Positions 20,362-29,234 of a stretch of 64,000 bases of DNA are shown here, piece after piece. This DNA comes from Neosynechococcus sphagnicola sy1. GTDB lineage: Bacteria; Cyanobacteriota; Cyanobacteriia; Neosynechococcales; Neosynechococcaceae. The stretch is taken from the NCBI RefSeq assembly GCF_000775285.1, contig NZ_JJML01000009.1, forward strand, positions 1 to 64,000, written 5' to 3'. The stretch's first letter is position 1. Each line of letters begins with the position of its first letter. Under the pieces are notes generated by a model. That model saw nothing but the letters and a program-made list of their open reading frames with translations, did not search any database and was not told the origin of the DNA. The position numbers were made by a program, and so were the translations under genes.

Positions 20362-21853
20362 ATGACCTTCATGGAGTGGATTGCCCTGATCGCCCAGCAG
20401 ATCTTGATCGCCCTAGCTGGGCTGTTCACAATGCCCCTGTTTCGCCTCAATGCTCAGGCGATTTCCCTGGCTTCGGTTTCCCTCTTGTTTCTGCAACTGC
20501 TGTTGGTCTGGATCGTGGTGCGGGCGGTGCGGGAGTGGCTAAAGCGAGGATTATTATCGCGGTTGGGCATAGATCGGGGAACACGGGACGCGATCGCCCG
20601 GGTGTTCAGCTACCTCTTGATTGCCCTGGGGTTTGTGATTGTGCTGCAAACCGCTGGCATAGATCTGAGTTCCCTCACCGTCCTAGCTGGGGTGTTTGGC
20701 ATTGCCTTTGGCTTGGGGTTACAAAATCTTGCCAGTAACTTTATTCGGGGGGGTGGCACTCTTGGTGGAGCGTCCCATCAAGGTGGGGGATTTCATTGAA
20801 GTCAATAACTTGCTAGGAACTGTCGAAAAGATTTCCATCCGCGCCACAGTGATTCGCACCACCGATGATGTGTCGGTGATTGTGCCCAACTTTCGGTTGA
20901 TCGAAAGCAACATTATCAACTGGAGCTATGGGGACACCACCACCCGGATTCATCTCCCCGTGGGGGTTGCCTATGGGACTGATCCGGTGTTGGTGACCGA
21001 GGTGCTGTTGTCGGTGGCGCGGATGCATCCGGATGTGTTGGCCTATCCACCGCCAAAGGTCTGGTTGAGGCATTTTGGAGACAGTGCCTTACAGTTTGAA
21101 CTCCTGGTCTGGATCAGTCATCCTCCCGATGTGGAGCCGATCAAAAGTGCCTTGAATTTCTGCATTAATCAGGAGTTTCACAACCACCATATTGAGATTC
21201 CTGTGCCCCAACAGGATTTAAGAGTGCGAAATCTGGAGGGGATCGAGGCGCTGTTGCGATCCCAGCAGTTGAACCCTGGGGACAAGGGGGGGAATCCCAG
21301 CCCCACCCATCTGGGGATATCGCCCCCAACCCCAGAGATGTTCTCAGCACCGATGTCCACCGATCAAACCCTGCGATCGCTACTGCGTCAGGTCACCTAC
21401 TTTGAAAATTGTGCGGATTTGGATTTACGGATCTTGATTGAACATGGCTATCGGCAATTATTTCCTGCCAATCAAGTGATCTGCCATGAAAATGACCTTG
21501 GCCGCTCTTTCTACCTGATTCTCTCGGGAGCGGTGGAAATCTATTCCCAACGCCTCGATAAGTACATTGCCACCCTGCGAGTCGGGGAGTTCTTTGGGGA
21601 AATGTCGCTGCTGCTGGGCATTCCCCGCTCTGCCACCTGTCGAGCCGTGGAAGACACGGTGCTCTTTGTCGTCAATCACAACGACTTGCAGAAACTCTTG
21701 GTCAATCAAAAACAACTCGCCGATGAAATTGCTACCAAGCTATCCGAACGGCAACAGGCCTTGCGAGAATTGGGATTGCTGGAAACGGGGAATCTGGAAG
21801 AGCCGCCGTTTATTCGCATCCGAAAACATCTGCAAACCCTCTTCGGCATCTAG
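20362..21853 (+). CDS. MscS-family channel with C-terminal cyclic nucleotide-binding domain (one frameshift)
   Basis: About 496 residues after removal of one G from the G7 tract 20747-20753. The N-terminal ~110 residues hold three hydrophobic segments. The pore helix and beta domain follow ([55 protein letters not shown]). Residues ~333-446 form a cNMP-binding domain with [20 protein letters not shown] and the phosphate-binding cassette [19 protein letters not shown]. This is the layout of bacterial CNG-type MscS proteins, which may gate on cyclic nucleotides and respond poorly to tension. It starts 3 bp after the ABC ATPase stop, suggesting co-expression. Confidence 0.88.
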
Positions 21854-22788
21854 GCAGCAGGCTTCTGGATCAATTTCAGAACCGTCTGTTCCGCGATCGC
21901 CTTGCCCTCATCCAACAGGTAGGTAAAGAAGGTACGGGCGACCACGGATAATTGTTTCCCCGCGGGATGAATCACATACCAATGACGCTGAATCGGAAAT
22001 CCTTCGACATCCAGAATGGTGATTTCGCTGCTGGCCCCCTCTAACGCTAGGGTGTGGAGGGACAGCACCGAGATCCCCAAGTTACCGGCGATCGCCTGTT
22101 TAATCGCCTCATTACTCCCCAGTTCTAGGCGGACTTTGATCGCGATCGCTTGGTCATCGAACAGTTTCTGGATCGCCCGTCGGGTGCCTGAGCCAGGTTC
22201 CCGCATAATAAATGGCTCCTCGGCCAGACGGGGGAGGGGAATGTGGGACTCCTTCGCCAAGGGATGATTGCTTGCCGCCATCACCACCAGGGGATTTTCC
22301 AGAAACGGACGACAACTGATATCCTGATTTTCTGGAGGTTGACTGAGAATATAAAGGTCGTCCTGATTGGCCGTCAACCGATCCAATAGTTGATCATGGT
22401 TGGTGACGGTCAGGGAGACATCAATTCCTGGATAGCGCTGGCAAAAAGGCCCAAGCAGGCGAGGAATTACATACTTAGCAGTGGTGACCACGGTCAGACG
22501 CAGATTACCCTGTTTCAACCCCTTCATGTCGGCGATCGTCATCTCAAATTGAGAGATTTGCTCAAATAGCTGCTGACAGGTGGTAGAAAGCTCTCGACCC
22601 GCCTCTGTGAGATAAAGCCGTCGCCCGACTTGCTCAAACAGGGGTAACCCTACGGTCTTGGTCAATTGCTTAATCTGCATCGAAACCGTTGGCTGTGTCA
22701 AGAACAGCTCTTCTGCTGCACGGGTGAAGCTACTGTGACGGGCAGCGGCTTCAAAGACTTTGAGTTGATGTAGGGTTGCCTGCCTCAC
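21850..22788 (-). CDS. LysR-type regulator, CbbR/CmpR/RbcR-like
   Basis: A 312-residue LysR regulator. The winged helix-turn-helix is at residues 3-62 (LKVFEAAARHSSFTRAAEEL and FLTQPTVSMQIKQLTKTVG), and the two-part effector domain follows (LRLTVVTTAKYVIPRLLGPF). The sequence resembles cyanobacterial carbon regulators (CmpR, RbcR, NdhR). It sits directly downstream of chpX on the same strand, so a role in inorganic-carbon control is a strong inference, but which member it is cannot be fixed by eye. A 15-bp palindrome lies 34 bp before its start. Its 3' end overlaps the 3' end of the MscS gene by four bases. Confidence 0.85.
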   Translation of the reverse strand: MRQATLHQLKVFEAAARHSSFTRAAEELFLTQPTVSMQIKQLTKTVGLPLFEQVGRRLYLTEAGRELSTTCQQLFEQISQFEMTIADMKGLKQGNLRLTVVTTAKYVIPRLLGPFCQRYPGIDVSLTVTNHDQLLDRLTANQDDLYILSQPPENQDISCRPFLENPLVVMAASNHPLAKESHIPLPRLAEEPFIMREPGSGTRRAIQKLFDDQAIAIKVRLELGSNEAIKQAIAGNLGISVLSLHTLALEGASSEITILDVEGFPIQRHWYVIHPAGKQLSVVARTFFTYLLDEGKAIAEQTVLKLIQKPAA

Positions 22789-22821
22789 GGGTGATCACTC
22801 CCAGAACCGATTGTTTATAGA

Positions 22822-22836
22822 CTTGATACTATCAAG
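22822..22836. promoter_or_regulatory. palindrome upstream of the lysR gene, likely LysR operator
   Basis: CTTGATACTATCAAG is a perfect 7-bp inverted repeat around one central base and contains the LysR-type T-N11-A pattern. It lies 34 bp upstream of the regulator's start and in the 106-bp gap after chpX, which suits autoregulation. Confidence 0.5.
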
Positions 22837-22894
22837 AATTAGTTATTCATTGCAATTAGTCTATGAATTTTCCATCCAGAATCAACGGGTCGGA

Positions 22895-24028
22895 CTACCC
22901 CTGCTGTACCGCCAGTAACTGGGAGGTCAGGAAGCGATCCATCCAAGCTTCGAAGTAGGTTCGGTTAGCCTGCTGTTCCGTGGGTTGCTGGGTATTCAGG
23001 GGGTAGGGCATTAAGCCCAAAATGGTTGCGGTGGTGACACAGAACATGGATTTCTGAAAACTTATACAAATTTTCACCCGCAGATCGTCCTCACCGCGAG
23101 GTTGCTGCAAATACAGGTCATGTAAATAATCGGGCAGATAGTGGCGCATATCCTGCATCAACAGGGTAGGCGGAATTCCGGCACCACCGATGGGAAGGGG
23201 GTCCGCATACAATGCTCCGTAAGCAAAGCGACTCTGATCGGGGGAAATTTGATTGGCTTGGGCATTGTAGGAAACGGTGCCAAAGAATGGGGTGCCGCGA
23301 AAGAAGATGCTCTCAACATAGGGAACCCCAACATCCATCAAGAAGGTCAGATCGGCTGCAGCGGGGATAATCTCATAGGGTTGTTCCCTCACCCTCACGG
23401 TGTAGGTGATCGGTTGGCTAGCAGCGGCAACCAGTCCATCCAGAATATGCTGGACGATCTGGGGAATGGATTGAATTTCGCCGCCATCATAGCGATCGGA
23501 GAGGGTGAGAAACAGTGGGCTCATCACCTGCCAAAATTGTCCGAGGGCACTGTAATAAACCAGCTGCCGCACCTGTTCCAGTAAAAAATTAGGGAAGAGT
23601 TGATGGAGGCTACGGATCGGCCAATTGTGCCGAATCTTAGCGGCGATCGCCCGCCGTGCTGCCTGCTCAAATTCGGGGGTATTTAGATAGGCATCAAGAC
23701 GGCCACCGCCATGCCAGAGCATGACCTTCATGGCATACTCAGCATACTCAAAGTTAATCCGGTCATGGCACCAGTGACGCCACAACCGCCCCAGGGAGAC
23801 CTGGCCATTGAAATACTTAAAGAAGGGAAACAGCACCAGGAACTGGTGATCAGCAATATAGATCAGGTTGCGGTAGTAGGCGTCTAGGACAACCCCATAG
23901 CTTTTGAGAATGCCCACGACTTCGGTGACATTTTCAGGCGTATCGGGGAGGAGAGCCTGTCCGGCTTGCAACCGCTCCACAAACGCAGCCAGGGGATGGG
24001 TTGATTTTTTGAGGAACATGGAGCTCAT
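22895..24028 (-). CDS. chpX: CO2 hydration protein ChpX/CupB-type
   Basis: The protein that converts CO2 to bicarbonate on specialised NDH-1 complexes at the thylakoid, driven by electron transport. The 377-residue sequence is a full Chp-family protein (FVERLQAGQALLPDTPENVT; IADHQFLVLFPFFKYFNG; FRGTPFFGTVSYNAQ; KICISFQKSMFCVTTATILG). Its length, the absence of a cupS gene, and linkage to ndhF4/ndhD4 beside the ccm operon fit ChpX (CupB, low-affinity, constitutive) better than the longer ChpY (CupA). The start overlaps the ndhD4 stop (ATGA), so translation is coupled. Confidence 0.85.
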   Translation of the reverse strand: MSSMFLKKSTHPLAAFVERLQAGQALLPDTPENVTEVVGILKSYGVVLDAYYRNLIYIADHQFLVLFPFFKYFNGQVSLGRLWRHWCHDRINFEYAEYAMKVMLWHGGGRLDAYLNTPEFEQAARRAIAAKIRHNWPIRSLHQLFPNFLLEQVRQLVYYSALGQFWQVMSPLFLTLSDRYDGGEIQSIPQIVQHILDGLVAAASQPITYTVRVREQPYEIIPAAADLTFLMDVGVPYVESIFFRGTPFFGTVSYNAQANQISPDQSRFAYGALYADPLPIGGAGIPPTLLMQDMRHYLPDYLHDLYLQQPRGEDDLRVKICISFQKSMFCVTTATILGLMPYPLNTQQPTEQQANRTYFEAWMDRFLTSQLLAVQQG

Positions 24029-25554
24029 GGCCGAGTTTCAGTAGAATCAGGGTGGGCAGCCAGGGAGAGGCTGGACACCAGAGCGGTGGGGACACGATCA
24101 AGAAACCAAGCTGCGATGGAAGTCTCACTCCAGCGGACGACCCAAGCTGGCTGCATCCCCAACAGCACAATCAGCACCCCTAAAATCAATGCCGGGAAGC
24201 GATCTCGCCATTCCACCTTGGGCAAGTTGGCAAAAGCAGCCGTGAGGCGACCAAAAAACGGTGCGGTTCACCAACAACAGAAAGTACACCGCCGTCAGTC
24301 CCGTCCCAATCATCGACAGCAGGGTTTGGGTAGGGAAGGCAGCAAAACTGCCTCGAAAGATCAAAAATTCGGCGACAAACCCGCAGAGACCGGGAATTCC
24401 AGCGCTCGCCATCACCCCCACAATCATCAGACTGCCAATCACAGGCAAGCCTCGCTCCGGGTTCAGGAGTCCCCGCAGCACATCTAAGTCGCGACTCCCA
24501 GTTTTTTTAATACACCACACCCACCAGCAGAAACCAGCTGGGCAGAGATCAGGCCGTGGCTGACCATTTGCATCATCGCCCCTAAAATACTCAGGGGCGC
24601 AGCGGCAGCCAGTGCCAACAGTACATAGCCCATGTGACCGATGGAACTATAGGCAACCATCTTCTTCATGTCCGTCTGGGCGATCGCCGTCAGCGACCCA
24701 TACAGCACACTCGCCACCGCCCACCCGGCCAACCAGGGGGAGAACAGTGTCCAAGCCTCGGGGAACAGTCCCCACCCAAACCGTAACAGACCATAGGTGC
24801 CTAACTTCAGCAACACCCCTGCCAGGAGCACCGAGATGGGTGTTGAGGCTTCCACATGGGCATCGGGCAGCCAGGTGTGGAAGGGGATCAGGGGGATCTT
24901 AATTCCGAAACCTATCAGCAAAGCAGCCAGCAGCCAGCATTGGGTCCCCAGGGGCAGGGACTGGTTTTGCAAGAGTGCGTAAGCAAAGCTATCGGTTCCA
25001 CTCACCCACACTAACCCTAGGAAAGCTGCCAAGATTAGCATTCCCGAAACCGAAGTGTAGATCAAGAACTTGGTGGCGGCGTAACCCCGGCGCGCCCCCC
25101 CCGAAATGGCAATTAGCAGGTACAGGGGAATCAGTTCTAGCTCGTAGAACAGGAAAAACAACAGCAAATTTTGCGCCAGGAAGGCTCCCGCCACTCCAGT
25201 TGACAGCAATAGGATCAGGGCATAGTAAAAGCGGGGGCGCGGCAAACTGCGATCGCCACTGTAGATCGCCACCCAGGTGAGTAAACTATTCAAGGCCACT
25301 AGGGGAAAGGACAGCCCATCGATCCCAATTTGATAATCTAATCCCAGGGAGTCCAGCCAGGGAATTTGTTCCAGGAATTGCAGCCCCCCCTGAGTGAAAT
25401 CAAACTGATACCCAATTACCCCCGTCCAGAGGGCAACAGCCCCGGTGACCATCAAGGCAATCCATCGGGATGTTTGGGGATTTAGGGGCGTGGGCCAACA
25501 ACAAATCAGCAGCACCCCGAGAAGGGGTATCCAAATTAAAGCACTGAGCATCAT
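24025..25554 (-). CDS. ndhD4: NAD(P)H-quinone oxidoreductase chain 4 of the CO2-uptake NDH-1 (three frameshifts)
   Basis: A proton-pumping membrane subunit of the CO2-uptake NDH-1 complex. The main frame runs from 25554 (MMLSALIWIPLLGVLLICC) through conserved NdhD segments (FFLFYELELIPLYLLIAISG; FHTWLPDAHVEASTPISVLL; AQTDMKKMVAYSSIGHMGYV). Extra bases near 24534-24535, 24509-24510 and in the A6 tract 24253-24258 break it; removing them gives one 508-residue protein through GSLMIVGVMASAGIPGLCGF to PKVEWRDRFPALILGVL. The 3+0 net shift is consistent with the total length. Three indels in one gene is more than in any neighbour, so true decay is not excluded. Confidence 0.85.
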
Positions 25555-25566
25555 CCTGTCTCCTGC

Positions 25567-27406
25567 CTACCACATGAACCAGGTAATCCAGACCCCCAAC
25601 AGGCCGATACCCACCAACATTGTTATTAAGTAAAATTGGGACTGACCGGAAACACTGTATTTCAGCATTTCACCACTGAAGATCGAAGCCAGACCCACCA
25701 AGTTAACCAGACCATCCACGACATAGCGATCCACCCAGGCGATCGCTTGGGAAAACAGATTCACCACCCATACAACCGTAAGGCGATAGAGGCGATCGAC
25801 ATAAAAGTCATAGGCTAGTAAGTCCTGGAGAAACCGTAAGGGCACCTGCATCGGTCTTACCCAGGCCCGGTTGAGATAGACGACCCCCCCGAAGACACCG
25901 CCAATTAACCCCGAGGCGACTAAGAGCAGGACGGTACTCCAGTGCAGATATTCCCAGTCCGGCAGCAGGGATAACTGTTGCATCAACCACGGGGCTAACA
26001 AGTTGACAATGGTCAAAGCCACCATTGGCACCGCCATCGGCCATGCCACCTCAGGGGTACGACGGGTTTTTTCCTGGGGTTGACCGAGAAAGACCAAACG
26101 AAACACCCGGGTCAAATTTAAGGCCGTTAACCCGTTGACGATCAGGATCACCCCCCCCAGCCAGGGCTGATGGGTCCAAAATAGGTCGTCAATTCCCAGG
26201 CGAAGTGCCCAAAAACTCCCCAAGGGTAAGACTCCCACTAAACCAGCACTGCCCACGACAAAGGCACTGGTGGTGGCCGGCATCCGTGACCACAGTCCCC
26301 CCATCTCGGTCAGGTTCTGGGTGTTCGTGGTTGAAATGACAGACCCCAAACTCATGAACAGCAATGCCTTGGCGATCGCATGGGTAAACAGCAACAACAG
26401 GGCAAATCCCGTTGACTGCATGCCCACGGCAATAAAGACCAGCCCCAGATAGGCGCTGGTGGAATGGGCTAAAGCCCGTTTGATATCAATTTGGGCGATC
26501 GCAACCAAGGAAGCTCCAATGGCGGTCATGGTTCCCAAAACTACCAAGGTTGTCAGTGCGACGGGTGAGAGCGCCACGACGGGCTGTAACTTAATCAGCA
26601 CATAGGCACCGCACCCAACCACCACGGAGTTCCGTAAAATTGAAGCCGGATTCGGCCCCTCCATCGCCTCATCCAACCAAAGGTGAAGGGGAAATTGAGC
26701 ACACTTTCCCGTCGGCCCAGCAATCAACGCCAGTCCCAACAAGGTGCTGACCGACGGCGCGAGGTCAGCGGTCTCAACCCAGTCATAGATATCCGTAAAA
26801 TTTAAGCTCCCCACCAGGGTTGCCAGGGTCACCACCCCCATCAGCAGTAAGACATCCCCAATCCGCTTGGTGAGAAATGCATCCCGTGCGGCGGTAATCA
26901 CCAGGGGCTGGGCATACCAAAACCCAACCAACAAGTAGGTTGATAGGGTGAGAATTTCCAGGAGTGCGTAGCTAAGAAATAGGGAATCACTGAGGGCCAA
27001 GCCACTCATCGCTCCTTCAAAAAATCCCATCAAGGCAAAAAAACGAGCCAACGCCCAGTCCTTTTCCATATAACCCAGGGCATACAACTGTGCCAGTAAG
27101 CTGAGCCCGGTGATCAACTCCATGGCACCAACACTGACGGAAGAGATATCCAGGGTTAAGGACAAATCCAGGTCAAACGTCGTCAACCAATGTATAACCA
27201 GGGTTTGCGCCTCTTGGTTCCATGTCTCCCGAAAGACAATTGAGCCATGAATAAAGGCCAAAACCGTCATCAATAAATTTAAATATGCAGCAGGACGCGG
27301 CCCTGTCTGCCGGATTAAACCCAAAGACCAAGGTAGGGTCAACACCGCACCTAGCAAACCATAAAAACGGTATCCACCAACAGACTTGGAGGAGAAACTG
27401 CGACAT
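25567..27406 (-). CDS. ndhF4: NAD(P)H-quinone oxidoreductase chain 5 of the CO2-uptake NDH-1 (one frameshift)
   Basis: The distal membrane arm subunit that partners NdhD4 and ChpX. The start is ATG 27406 (MSQFLLQVCWWIPF). An extra base in the A5 tract 27363-27367 shifts the frame, which resumes as YGLLGAVLTLPWSLGLIRQTG. Conserved parts include FDLDLSLTLDISSVSVGAMEL, LIAGPTGKCAQFPLHLWLDEAM, EGPNPASILRNSVVVG, and a long C-terminal lateral helix region. Corrected length is 612 residues, normal for NdhF3/F4. It is first in an ndhF4-ndhD4-chpX operon divergent from ccmK2. Confidence 0.9.
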
Positions 27407-28094
27407 GAAAACAACCTTGAGACTAAAGAACCAACAACGCAGCTACTAGCCCCTCACACAATCCCAGCGTGGGAGTCCCTAATAACAAAAGAGCATTGCT
27501 GATCAAATCCTGCTATCTGAATTAGTTTAACGTTTTAGTACCCCAAAACTTCTATAGAACTGCCAAGACAATTCTATGGAAGGTTTAATTCCGACCTGGT
27601 TCAGTGAACCCTGATAAACACCCAAGCAGCAAATCTACCCAACCAGCAAATCTATAAATTTATCCAAACTCTTTTATCTTCTTCTATCACTTTAATTACA
27701 TAAATTCATAAATATCGATCAATACTAAGGATACCCTGGAGAGCCGAATTAGATCCAACCAGGCTGAAGCTAAAGGCACAGGCAAGACTAGGTAAGGGTT
27801 TCCCCGATAATTCCCGCCAGATAGTCATCACCGTGACTAGGCAATTCGACTCTCCCTAGGGGGAAGACAACCTGGCAATAAACAATTTTTGACATTCGTA
27901 AATCCTTTTTGTATTAAATAATCTAATGTCCGAGATTTGATATTATCATTTTATGTTATATTGTCAAAAGCAAGACATATCTCTATTCTTGGTATAGAAA
28001 AGCTGAAGTTCTCATTCAGATTCAAGTTTGATACCAGTTAGAGTTTCTTCTGAGAACTTTCAAGATTGGACTTACGCTCACTAGGAGAGAAACA
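27407..28094. promoter_or_regulatory. divergent intergenic region between ndhF4 and ccmK2
   Basis: 688 bp without a credible gene, richer in A+T than its surroundings. It must hold the promoters of both carbon operons. The best plus-strand promoter is TTGACA at 27889-27894, a 17-nt spacer, and TATTAA at 27912-27917, giving a leader of about 170 nt before ccmK2. An AGGAG ribosome site at about 28082-28086 precedes the ATG. I could not pick a minus-strand promoter for ndhF4 with confidence. Confidence 0.55.
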
Positions 28095-28406
28095 ATGCCA
28101 ATTGCAGTTGGGATGATCGAGACGAAGGGGTTCCCCGCGGTGGTGGAAGCAGCAGATGCAATGGTGAAAGCTGCCCGCGTCACCCTAGTTGGCTACGAAA
28201 AAATTGGCAGTGGCCGTGTCACGGTGATTGTGCGGGGAGATGTCTCTGAAGTTCAGGCTTCGGTTTCTGCTGGCATTGAGTCCGCCAAACGAGTCAATGG
28301 CGGAGAAGTGCTATCCACCCACATTATTGCTCGTCCCCATGAGAACCTAGAGTACGTGCTGCCGATCCGCTACACCGAGGCAGTGGAACAGTTTCGCAAC
28401 TATTAG
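28095..28406 (+). CDS. ccmK2: carboxysome shell protein CcmK2
   Basis: A BMC-domain hexamer subunit that tiles the carboxysome facets. The 103-residue protein begins [20 protein letters not shown] and shows the conserved [20 protein letters not shown], the pore-lining region, and the C-terminal [19 protein letters not shown]. First gene of ccmK2-K1-L-M-N-O. The DNA is nearly identical to ccmK1 over most of the BMC core. Confidence 0.97.
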   Translation: MPIAVGMIETKGFPAVVEAADAMVKAARVTLVGYEKIGSGRVTVIVRGDVSEVQASVSAGIESAKRVNGGEVLSTHIIARPHENLEYVLPIRYTEAVEQFRNY

Positions 28407-28503
28407 GGCTCCTTCGGGCTCAGTGTAACTCCGGTTCGTGTGAGGTTAGTTCAATCCTGACGCTCACAGAGATGTTCTTTTAGATTTCAACGAGGTAAAA
28501 CCT

Positions 28504-28847
28504 ATGGCAATTGCAGTTGGGATGGTAGAGACGCTGGGCTTTCCCGCGGTGGTGGAAGCAGCAGATGCAATGGTAAAAGCTGCCCGCGTCACCCTGGTTG
28601 GTTATGAGAAGATTGGCAGTGGCCGCGTCACGGTGATTGTGCGGGGGGTATGTCTCTGAAGTCCAGGTCTTCGGTTTCTGCTGGCATTGAGTCAGTGAAG
28701 CGAGTCAATGGTGGGCAGGTGCTATCCCACCACATTATTGCTCGTCCCCATGAGAACCTGGAGTACGTGCTGCCGATCCGCTACACCGAGGCAGTGGAGC
28801 CATTCCGTGAAAGTGTGAACGCCATTCGCCCCATTGGCAGACCCTAA
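28504..28847 (+). CDS. ccmK1: carboxysome shell protein CcmK1 (two one-base insertions)
   Basis: A second BMC hexamer subunit, beginning [20 protein letters not shown]. Direct comparison with ccmK2 shows an extra T at 28649 (GGGGGGTATG against GGGGAGATG) and another at 28668 (CAGGTCTTCGG against CAGGCTTCGG). Without them the product is 113 residues, with a longer tail than CcmK2 ([15 protein letters not shown]), as CcmK1 has in other cyanobacteria. As written, translation would stop shortly after the first insertion, at 28657-28659. Confidence 0.88.
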
Positions 28848-28853
28848 TTTCTG

Positions 28854-29156
28854 ATGCGTATTGCGAAGGTTCGCGGCACCGTGGTCAGTACCCAGAAAGA
28901 ACCCAGCATGCGGGGTGTCAAGCTTCTCCTCTTGCAATTTGTGGATGAAGAGGGACACCTTCTCCCGGAATACGAGGTGGCAGCCGATGGAGTCGGGGCA
29001 GGGGTGGATGAATGGGTTCTGGTGAGTTGTGGGAGTGCCGCTCGTCAAGTTCCGGGCAGCGAAACCCGTCCGGTCGATGCTGCGGTGATTGCCATCATTG
29101 ATACAGTGACGCTGGACAATCTCCGTATCTACAGCAAAAAAGATCAGGATCGATAA
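28854..29156 (+). CDS. ccmL: carboxysome vertex protein CcmL
   Basis: A pentameric BMC-vertex protein (EutN/CcmL family) that caps the icosahedron corners. The 100-residue sequence MRIAKVRGTVVSTQKEP, LLLLQFVDEEG, GAGVDEWVLVSCGSAARQV and DAAVIAIIDTV carries the family core, including the Gly/Ser-rich turn around the pore. It starts 6 bp after ccmK1, so coupling is likely. Confidence 0.97.
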   Translation: MRIAKVRGTVVSTQKEPSMRGVKLLLLQFVDEEGHLLPEYEVAADGVGAGVDEWVLVSCGSAARQVPGSETRPVDAAVIAIIDTVTLDNLRIYSKKDQDR

Positions 29157-29234
29157 GTTGCCCCTGGCTGGGGTCTGAAGTTTGCCTTGCAGCTGATCAC
29201 TCCGTTGCTGTTTCCGTTAGGAGAATTTTCACGT

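Noticed and set aside
27440-27480. Yfr1-like small RNA around CCCCTCACAC
   Set aside because: Only a short match to the motif; no flanking stems or terminator of that RNA.
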